A stretch of DNA of 64,000 nucleotides from the NCBI RefSeq assembly GCF_036588685.1, contig NC_086377.1, positions 66,025,233 to 66,089,232 on the forward strand. The letters run 5' to 3'. The notes beneath the pieces were generated by a model. It saw only the letters and a program-made list of their open reading frames with translations, did not search any database and was not told where the DNA came from. This DNA is from Mytilus trossulus (Eukaryota; Mollusca; Bivalvia; Mytilida; Mytilidae). Position 1 is the first letter of the stretch. Every line of letters starts with the position of its first letter. The position numbers were made by a program, and so were the translations under genes. Positions 55,662-64,000 of the stretch are shown here, one piece after another.

Positions 55662-57750
55662 AATTTCATTATTATTTTTGAATAAATATAAAATGTAGGA
55701 ATAACAAGAGTGCATTTTCGCTATACTGTACTGACCATTTAACTTATGATGAAAGTTTTAAAGATGAAGGTTTTACTGCAAGTATCACAAAGCTTAACAT
55801 TTCAAAGACCGGTAACACAGAAGTCAAGGCCAGAAAAATCTTCTCACATAAATATGTACACCTTAAAATTATTCCATTCGCCTGCCCTATTGCTTATGGT
55901 AACAGACAAAAATACTAAAACTGAACGTTTACCAAAGAAACATAAATTTAAGGGTAGGGTCATATGACACTTGCCAGAGTAGTCATGTACATTTTCAATT
56001 AATTATATACACCAGATTCAGCTGTCTTACTACCTATAGTATCAGAGAAACAGAACTTATGTTAGTTGACCCATGACATGATGTCAAGGTCAGGTGAACT
56101 CTGTCTGGAAGACATGTTTACCTAGCAAAGAACCCATATATCATAGTTATTACTCATTATAAGTGAGAAATACACATGACAAAAAAAATGTTTGTTATTC
56201 AATTAGTCGCTGAACCATGATAATTAGTACGAAAACAGTCACTGAATCATCTACGAGAAACTAGAAGAATGTATATATGACAGATGGAAATTTCGTAACC
56301 TAAAGTATCTGCACACAGAGTATAAAGCATCCAGGTCTTCCAACTTCTAGAGCTTTATACCAAAAGTTTTCGCAACCACTTGACAGTAATTCCCATGTCC
56401 CACATGAGACAAAAACTGATGCCACATAACTACAAGCTATACTGCTACCGTTTCTCCCTCAAGTTCTAAAACAACAGCTATTGTCATTAAAAATCAAATG
56501 TCATCAACTGAATTAAATTTAAAAAATCAACTTAAGTCCAAATGGACGATAATAGGACTACACAAAAATTAAAATTGGTATAATACAAGGGACAAGTACA
56601 ACCGATATTTGACATATAAGAGGCGTAATAATATAAGCACTAGAACTTACTTGCGGGTCCACAACCGAGTTAAAATACCTACACTTTATGTTTAACTTGT
56701 TTTTTTTTTAATTTCGTATTGTCATCTTATAAAGTCATGCAGATTATAAGGTGCACATTTTTCTCATTCCCATTCATAATCATTCAATTTTTATTTATTT
56801 CCACAACGGGCATAGTATTTGTGTATATCTGTCATCATTAATCCATGGATCAAAAGTATCATCGAATCAAGAATGTTAACGCGAGCAGACGTGAAAGTGT
56901 TTGCAGAGAAAATCCTTATCATAATTTTATGTTTGGGATTTTATGTGTTTGTTGAGGAAAGTTTCTTTAGATATTTCCAGGATTGTGCGAGGCATGTGGT
57001 CAGATGAGATCCATTAGAAGTTTCAATGCCGAAAACTATCAGGCCGAAATGTTTGATGTCTGATGATTTTAGCTGTTACCCAAATTGATCACTAGTTTCC
57101 TTCAGAGGTAGATGAGATTAATTAGTAGTTTCAATATTTGAAACTATCAGGCTATTTTTTGTTATGTCTGATGGTTTTTAGGTGTGCCATTGGTGGATTA
57201 GCAGTTTCATTCTGATGTCCTTTATCGTTGGCTCCCCCCTACCAAGAATACAGCTGGGCACTTTTGAATCAAAGTGTGTTCTTACCAATTTTCCGTTGGT
57301 TGTCATGGAATTATTACGGAATCTGTGGTGACCTTTTCTCATATTTTGCACGTTTATATTTTCAAAAAGAAAAAATCAGGTGAACTGGTGTGTTCTTCTT
57401 TTTAGATTTGTTTCAGTGATCTTTTGAGAAGGGTAACTTCCTGGAAGTAAGTCGTGTCAGGGCCAGACTATAGGAATAGGCAGGTAAAATATATAATTAA
57501 ATCTGGGCCGCTTCAGTGTTTGTTAAGTGTCCTCCTCATGGTTGTTCTTGAATGTTGCAATAAAATATTGGTATCGCAATCGGGTTCGATCCTGAACTTG
57601 ATGATTATCTGAAATCTTTAAAAATTATCTTAGTTATTTCAGTAGTATAGACAGATATTTTAGCTAATGACTTAATTAATCAATTGCAAAAGAGACATTG
57701 TATGGAGCTCATCAATAACAATACCTTCCATGGGAATAGTTTACTCCTAC
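55662..57750. other. Intergenic, no gene seen
   Basis: AT-rich. A weak tandem pair around 57001-57180 repeats 'agtttcaat', 'aaactatcaggc' and 'tgtctgatg'. Nothing else is recognisable. Confidence 0.5.
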
Positions 57751-57751
57751 G

Positions 57752-57990
57752 ATTGATTTTGATTTGATTTCTGGTGTTTTAACTCCACTTCTAAAAGTTA
57801 AGACTATTTCATGGCAGCCAGTTTTTATAGGTGGAGGAAGCCGGAGTGCCCGGAGAAAATCACCGACCTTTGATAGGAAAACTGACAATCATACGATCGG
57901 GGTTCGAACTGATCACAACATCAGTGTTAATTGGCTAGTGATTACAGTAGTAGTTGCTTTTAACAACCACTTTGCCGCCGAGGCCCCTAC
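57752..57990 (-). mobile_element. tRNA-derived SINE, second family
   Basis: On the minus strand: tRNA-like head with A-box-like GGCGGCAAAGTGG and B box GTTCGAACCCC (57899-57908), then 'GTGATTTTCTCCGGGCACTC' and 'GGCTTCCTCCACC', a central block like the conserved domains of molluscan SINE superfamilies. It ends in an (AAATC)n-type tail (57752-57770 on plus). About 240 bp. It differs from the (TA)n-tailed family at 2-4.6 kb. Confidence 0.75.
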
Positions 57991-59000
57991 GAGCATTCAG
58001 TGGTAATTATTATAGGGTCAGAACTATTTGAGTGAAGTCTTCGATGATTTTCCTTCCACTAGTTAAACATGTTAAAAGAGTCAATATTTAAACATTTTCT
58101 CATCTGTTATTGCATGTATTGTGACTTCGTTTATTTCAACTTTTTGACACCATGTTTTATACATTGTAGACAGGTTACCTACTCTAGGGTGTAAAAACCA
58201 ATGAACTGGAATCAATTCTGATTTAAGGCTATGTTTGCATTGGTTTGTGCAATGTTTTATATTACCAACTTTTGACACCAGTTTTTATACATTTTAGACA
58301 GGTTACCTACTCTATAGTAGAACATTCTGGTTTATGCATCATTGTTATTTTGCTAGTTACTTGTGTTATCAATTCTAATATCGGACTCGGACTTCTTTTA
58401 AACTTAGTTTTACTGTGCGTATTGCTGTGTGTTTGTTTTCTACATTGGCTAGATGTATAGGGGGAGGGTTGAGATCTTACCCCTTAGACTTAGGGACCAG
58501 CTGAAGCACGACTCCGAGTGCAGAATTATCTCCCTGTTAAAGACCCATTTGTGTTTTTTCGGCTGTTTCCTGCTCTTTGAAGGGGTTGTTGTATCATGAC
58601 ACATTACCCATTTCCATTCGCAGTTGTAATATTCTCCCTAAATTTTAAAGCTTCTAAGTTTGAATTTTCTTCTTCAGGTTGCAATTACTGGACCCAATAC
58701 CAGAATTACCTCCAACAGAGTAGGTAACATTTCGGGAAAAAAATAATCTCCGGAGTCAAAAGTCGGTAATAAGCATATTTCATCATTGTTCTTTGTGGAG
58801 AGCTCAGTATTAACAATCATACCACATCTCCTGGTGGTCTCAATGTTTCCATATGCTTTGTAATTCTTTTGTCTGTTTCGAATTCCCTCTAGTAAGTGTT
58901 TCATACTCCTTCCCAATGGCCATGATGACATTAACTTAAGTGTTATGGTTTCGCAAAGGAACACAGTGCAAATATTAAAATTAAAGCGTATTTGAATTAT
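57991..59000. other. Intergenic with part of the common bivalve repeat
   Basis: 58240-58480 contains two near-duplicate phrases ('gacaggttacctactct') and the repeat word 'ctacattggctaga'. No gene seen. Confidence 0.5.
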
Positions 59001-59185
59001 CATTGATATGGTCATACTTATGAATTTACTGTTTACAAAACTTTTGAATTTTAAATACTAAGGCTTTTTTTTTACCTCAGAAATAGACAAGCTGAGCTGA
59101 ATTTGGCAAAACTATTCGAAACTTCGGTCCTCAATGCTGTTAAACATCGTAATTTATTCGGTCTTTTAAACTTAGATTCGAGCGT
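59001..59185 (+). mobile_element. Diverged retrozyme fragment, plus strand
   Basis: Matches the right half of the plus-strand retrozyme (41850-42029) with many changes ('ctgtttacaaaacttttgaa', 'gagcgtcactgatga'). It breaks exactly after CTGATGA (59179-59185), where the minus-strand retrozyme begins. Confidence 0.65.
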
Positions 59186-59733
59186 CACTGATGATAGTTA
59201 TCAAAGGTACCAGGATTACTAATTTAGTCCGCCAGACGCGCGTTTCGTCTACATTATACTCATCAGTGGCGCTCATATCAAAATAATAATAACGCCAAAC
59301 AAGTAAAAAGTTGAAGAGCATTGAGGATTCAAAACTCCAAAAAGTTGTGCCAAATACGGCTAAGGTAATCTATGCCTGGGATAAGAAAATCCGTAGTTTT
59401 TCGACAAAAATCTAAATTTTGTTAACAGGAAATTTGTAAATGACCACATTATTGATATTCATGTCAACACCGAAATGTTGACTACTGGTCTGCTGATACC
59501 CTCGGGGACGAAACGTCCACCAGCAGTGGCATCGACCCAGCGGTGTAAATAGTTAACAAATGTATCAGGATTATAATGTAGTCCGCCAGACGCGCGTTTC
59601 GTCTACATAAGACTCATCAGTGACGCTCATATCAAAATATTTATAAAGCCAAACAAGTAAAAAGTTGAAGAGCATTGAGGATCCAAAACTCTAAAAAGTT
59701 GTGCCAAATACAGCTAAGGTAATCTATACCTGG
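59186..59733 (-). mobile_element. Tandem retrozyme with two hammerhead ribozymes
   Basis: Two type-I hammerheads lie on the minus strand. The one at about 59580-59630 is perfect in the core: CTGATGA (59614-59620), stem II GTCT-TATGT-AGAC, GAAA, GUC cleavage between 59588 and 59589. The one at about 59228-59275 has the core (59260-59266) with one stem-II mismatch, and cleavage between 59234 and 59235. The monomer between cleavage points is 354 nt. Beyond the second ribozyme the monomer sequence starts again to about 59733, so this is a tandem repeat of about 1.5 units. Products would be a 354-nt RNA with 2',3'-cyclic phosphate and 5'-OH ends that can circularise. The element encodes no protein. 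Confidence 0.87.
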
Positions 59734-61440
59734 ATGAGTCTTTTGTAGACGAAGTGTTCGTATGGCATAAATACAAAATCTAATCCTGGTATCTATGTTG
59801 ATAGAGTATGAGTGCCAATGAGACAACTCTCCATCCAAGTAATTATAGTTTATAAAAGTAAACTATTACAGGTCAAGGCACGGCCTTCAACACGGATCCA
59901 AGACTCGCACCGAACAGCAACCTATGAAGGACCCCAAAAAAAATACTAGTGTTAAACCATTCAAACAGGAAAACCAACGGTCAAATCTATATAAAATCTA
60001 TTATTTTATTTAGTCCCCTTTGAAAACATTTTTTTATACAGATGAATTGTGGATATTTTTTGTAAAATACCCTTGTATACCACATCCTGATCACACAGAT
60101 TTTCCCTTTGTTTACAAAGTTTTTATCTGTATGTCTGAAGAATTTTAATCAATGGCACTTTCAGTTTGTAATTTGACCAGTTCTGAGTGAAGAAAAACAC
60201 AAATGTATAGAACGCAGATAAGACTTGTTTCAAATGTGTATTCTGGAACAAACACCACTAATGCATAGCATTCTGTGTTAAGATGGTATTGGAGAATTAA
60301 TAAACATGATAAAGAATGTTCATAATTTGCCAAAAGCTGACATTGTAGTATACGTTGTATTTCATGTTCAAAAATATAGTAACAATAATAGGTCACCGAG
60401 CATTTTTCAAGTTACAGTTTGTGACAAAGTGACACATTTCATGATTTGGTATGGATTAAACAGGAAAAACAACATTATGTGATCAAAACTTAAATGATAA
60501 AATTGTAAAATAGAATACGAATAGATAGCTTTCAGGGAACGCGTTGAGAAAATCGAAAGAAACGATAGTCTGATCGTATTTTTTTCCGGTTAATAGCTAA
60601 AATAGCAAAAGATCATACAGATTCCTTTGGAAACATTTACTTTTTCAGAGTTACCTCCCCTTGAAATGCAAATTTAAAAAAAACATTAAAAAAACAAGCA
60701 AAAACTAACTTTGCTGGTAAAAGTATTAATATTTATATGTTAAAGTCTTATAAATTCGGTCTTTTGAATAAGAATGCACATTAGTTATCTGCATTCGTCA
60801 TCAAATTTTGCTAACTTGATTGAAAATCTGGACCTTTGGCTCTCTGTTATTTTCAATCCAAGATGGCAAAAGACACTCATATCACCTTAAATTGTGAAAT
60901 GTTGACATGTAAAGCTATGTTTTCTACAGTTATAAAAAATATAGCTGTTCAGTAATGATGGCATATTTGTTAGAACAGTTATTACATTCAAACAAGATCA
61001 AGATTGGCATTATTTATTTTGTATACATATACCGACTTGACAGTGCTGAAAAATTTAACACATCTTAATTTGCATTTTATAACAGAGCATTAGGTCCTGA
61101 AAGTTTGGCCGTACTATAATAACCAGGTACTTCTGTCCTGAGTAGCAGGGCAAATATATATTACCCTTATCGAAGTTGTATATATTTATCTATTATACAA
61201 GAGAATCTCGGTCTATTTCTGAAATTTATTCTTACATACTTTTGATTTTTTAACCCTATATGCTAACATTGCCTAGTATGTAAATTTTAAAATTGTTTGT
61301 ATGCACATTGAATGACAAATCTATTGGAGGTATAAAATTTTCTGACACACAAATCAAAGAATGTGTTTGTAGGTAGATGTTTTTGTGTTCTGTTAAATTG
61401 TTCCTTTTAAATTGTTATACTATGAAGAAAGAGGGACGAA
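59734..61440. other. Retrozyme-like relic, common repeat, AT-rich intergenic
   Basis: 59730-59795 has a degenerate hammerhead-like string on plus ('ggatgagtcttttgtagacg'). About 59790-60000 is a minus-strand piece of the common bivalve repeat ('caaggcacggccttcaacac'). No gene is seen from 60000 to 61440. Confidence 0.5.
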
Positions 61441-61469
61441 AGATACCTAAGGGACAGTCAAACTCATAA

Positions 61470-62100
61470 ATCTAAAACAAACTGACAACGCCATGGCTAA
61501 AAATGAAAAGGACAAACAAACAACAGCACACACGACACAACATAGAAAACTAAAGGATAAACAACACGAACCCCACCAAAAAACTAGGGGTGATCTCAGG
61601 TGTTCCGGAAGGGTAAGCAGATCCTGCTCCACATGTGGCACCCGTCGTGTTGCTTATGTGATAACAAATCCGGTAAATAGTCTAATTCGGTAGGTCACAT
61701 TCATGAAAGGGAAGGGGATTGTAGTTACGACGTAAGGAACATATCCGATATCATTCGTGAAACGGTTATTCCATAACGGTCAACCAACTCGTGATGGCGT
61801 CCGTAAAATTTACGAAGGGATAATTTCAACTTCACCATTTGGAACTCTTGGTTCAATAGCGTCATTTTGAGCAGCAACCCTCTATCAAGAAAATCATGAT
61901 AGGAAATACAAGCACGAAAATATCGTATAAATTGGGAGATATATACCCCGTATGTAGGTGCTGCTGGAATGTTGCTACTTAGAAATGGAAAGTTGACAAT
62001 TGGAAAGCTGAAATCATCTTTTTTGTCGTAAAGTTTTGTTTTCAACCGACCCTCATTGTCAATTTCTAGATGTAAGTCAAGATATGAGGCCGATGATTGA
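61470..62100 (-). pseudogene. Bivalve retroelement reverse transcriptase C-terminus with 3' UTR, 5'-truncated
   Basis: On the minus strand an open frame starts in 'ASYLDLHLEIDNEGRLKTKL' near 62090. It continues 'YDKKDDFSFPIVNFPFLSSN' and ends at 61725 after 'FYGRHHELVDRYGI'. I recognise this as the C-terminal part of an RT-like protein very common in mussel genomes. The remaining 250 bp to 61470 is the 3' part that also occurs at 8598-8858. The 5' truncation lies near 62100. The RT catalytic part is absent. Confidence 0.7.
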
Positions 62101-63400
62101 TGTGCCCATATTTGGCTATTTTATTTATTGTGTCTGTTTAGTTAACGCATCAATGTAAATATAACGGAATTTGATGAGACTGTCATTAAAGTGAGAGGGT
62201 TAGCGCTATAAAACCAGGTTTAATCCACCATTTTCTACATTCGAAAATGCCTGTACCAAGTCAGGAACATGACAGTTCGTGTCCATTCGTTTTTGATGCG
62301 TTTTGTTATTTGATTTTGCCATGTTATTATGGACTTTCCGAATTGATTTTCCTCTAAGTTCAGTATTTTTGTGATTTTACTTTTTCATCAATGATCTTTC
62401 ATTCAACACAAAAATATCCTTTTTTTTCTTTACTTTTTGACAAAGTTAGAGGTATGCGTAGGAATCATTTTGTTTAACATGTGAAGCACTTTCTTTGTAA
62501 TGTTCTATGTGACAGGGCCCGAAATTGGGCTTCAAGCAAAAAATAAAATGAATTGACATAAACTCTATTTTGGGTAATAAGCGGAGACGTAAATTCACCC
62601 TTTACGTGAGTGTCTTATTAATTTTCTGGAGTAAACCTTACATACGCGAAATCTAAAGAAAAGACTAAAGGGACGGGACAACAATCTCAATTCTTACGTA
62701 GGTATGTATTGTATCATTCAACGAAATTATAATCTTTTTGAAATGATATAGGGACTCTAAAAAAAGCCGATTTCAATATGCTTTAACAATAATATTAGTA
62801 GTAGAAAACATCATTAAAATTCACCTCTTTGCACGTAAAACGTGATGTATATTTGGACTGAAAAAAAACCAACAGAAAACTTCATGTCGTTCTGTTTGTG
62901 TTGCTTGTTGCTATTAACAAATAACGTGCATCTTCTTTTTTCATATTTTATGTTCATGTATCAAAAAGTTGTAATTTATTTACTAAAACATTGAATCTCT
63001 TGAAATAACATTCTGGCAACTCTCTACAAGAGACAGGGATAGATTCAGCCATTTTAAAAAGGGGTGTTTCTAACCCAGGATAAAAGGGGGGCTCCAACTA
63101 AACGTCTAAATTCAAACGCATTGATAGTCAAAAAAGGGGTTGTTCTAGGGGTTACCCCCCCCCCCCCATGACCCGCTACTGAGATACCAATTGACTCGGA
63201 AATTGATAATAAAGCTTGCACCTGTCGTATCATAGAAAAATGCGAAGAAAATATCAAACATGTAAAGCAACATCCGCTCACTAGTATGTTTCACATTTTA
63301 TTTTTCTAATTACCGGCTGTTTAGAGGAAAAGTAGCAATAGATTAACTAAAACTTACTTCTCAAAAAAACTATGAATCAAAATACTTTTATCTGGGCTGG
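62101..63400. other. Intergenic with a dispersed repeat and a poly-C run
   Basis: 62210-62400 repeats 9980-10160 ('tataaaaccaggtt.aatcca', 'gattttgccatgt'). 63157-63170 is a run of about 13 C bases within a 'ggggttgttctagggg' dispersed repeat. No gene seen. Confidence 0.5.
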
Positions 63401-63730
63401 TTTTTATGCCCCACCTACGATACTAGAGGGGTATTATGTTTTCTGGTCTGTGCGTCCGATCGTCCGTCCGTCTGTTCGTCCGTTCGTCCGTCCGTTCGTT
63501 CGTTCGTTCGTTCGTCCGTCTGTCCCGCTTCAGGTTAAAGTTTTTGGTCAAGGTAGTTTTTGATGAAGTTGAAGTCCATACGACTTCAAACTTAGTATAC
63601 ATGTTCCCTATGATATGATCTTTCTAATTGTAATGCCAAATTAGAGGGTTTATCCCAATTTCACGGTCCACTGAACATAGAAAATGATAGTGCGAGTGGG
63701 GCATTCGTGTACTGGGGACACATTCTTGTT
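63401..63730 (+). repeat. Dispersed bivalve repeat with (CGTC/CGTT)n microsatellite
   Basis: Begins 'atgccccacctacgatacta', carries about 80 bp of CGTCCGTT-type tetranucleotides (63450-63520), then a conserved body ('tttttggtcaaggtagtttt', 'ttcacggtccactgaacata'), and ends 'gtgtactggggacacattct'. I recognise it as a very common mussel repeat. A tetranucleotide core next to a unique body resembles the bivalve Helitron-derived elements. Confidence 0.7.
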
Positions 63731-64000
63731 TTTAAACAATTTTTGTTTGATGTCAGCAAGTAGTTTTTAGTCTTTATCTTTTGAATGAGGTCTGATGGGG
63801 TTTACTGAATATGAATAGATAATATTGGCAAAATAATATAATGAATATAGCAAAAGTTAATGAATAAGATAATAATGGGATGGAGATTCAAAAGGAATAA
63901 CTGTGGGCAATAAAAGAATTAAGCAACACAATACCGATCATACAAATGAACAATATACAGAATAAAGAAATCATTTAATTGCAGAAAATTAATAATAAAA
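63731..64000. other. AT-rich end of window, nothing seen
   Basis: No open frame, repeat or RNA signal recognised. Confidence 0.5.

Noticed and set aside
59488-59530. Plus-strand string 'ctgataccctcggggacgaa' resembling a hammerhead on the other strand of the retrozyme
   Set aside because: The core lacks the essential GA of CTGATGA, and the corresponding copy at 41.77-41.82 kb does not keep the CTGA part.
63372-63618. Frames rich in 'RPSVRPFVRP'
   Set aside because: Produced by the CGTC/CGTT microsatellite.

Overview
The window looks like nuclear DNA of a bivalve mollusc, most probably a mussel (Mytilus-like). It is AT-rich and has almost no long open frames. It is full of repeat types I know from bivalve genomes: Penelope-like elements, tRNA-derived SINEs, hammerhead-ribozyme retrozymes, Helitron-like tandem arrays, and a conserved dispersed repeat related to 'tctcattggcaatcatacca'. 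It also carries an intronless B-box/coiled-coil/beta-propeller (TRIM-like) gene family of the kind expanded in bivalves. The species call is inference from remembered family resemblance; no search was run.

Layout. 1-9.8 kb: two Penelope-like element fragments, (TA)n-linked tandem copies of a tRNA-derived SINE, an exact 392-bp direct duplication, a 200-bp perfect palindrome, a decayed LINE, and a TRIM-like pseudogene. 11.5-14.2 kb: a decayed member of an unnamed multicopy animal gene family, split by a MITE with compound palindromic ends. 17.3-19 kb: intact TRIM-like gene A. 19.3-30.8 kb: an 11-kb array of two Helitron-like repeat families, with minisatellites, a LINE 3' end and a Tc1 element inserted. 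30.8-33.2 kb: a segment duplicated again at 44.7-46.2 kb. 33.17-39.66 kb: a complete PIF/Harbinger transposon with TIRs, a 3-bp target duplication, and transposase and Myb-like genes that are both broken. 41.4-46.6 kb: a TRIM fragment, a retrozyme, intact TRIM-like gene B, and an inverted duplication. 46.84-51.36 kb: a young 4.5-kb element with about 460-bp terminal direct repeats. It encodes a Mutator-like transposase, with one frameshift, and an I-PpoI-like His-Cys-box nuclease. 53.7-55.7 kb: tandem repeats and a TRIM C-terminal pseudogene. 57.7-64 kb: a SINE, a tandem retrozyme with two hammerhead ribozymes, a reverse-transcriptase fragment, and a tetranucleotide-bearing repeat.

Only three frames look intact: the two TRIM-like genes (565-566 aa) and the His-Cys-box nuclease (128 aa). 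The two TRIM genes and one pseudogene share a splice-acceptor-like sequence just upstream of the ATG, together with long flanks. This points to DNA-level segmental duplication rather than retroposition. Everything else is mobile DNA or its remains.

The best candidate for something new is the 46.84-51.36 kb element: terminal direct repeats with inverted tips, a DDE-type transposase and a homing-type nuclease, with nearly identical repeats. The hammerhead retrozymes and the multi-headed Helitron-like array come next.
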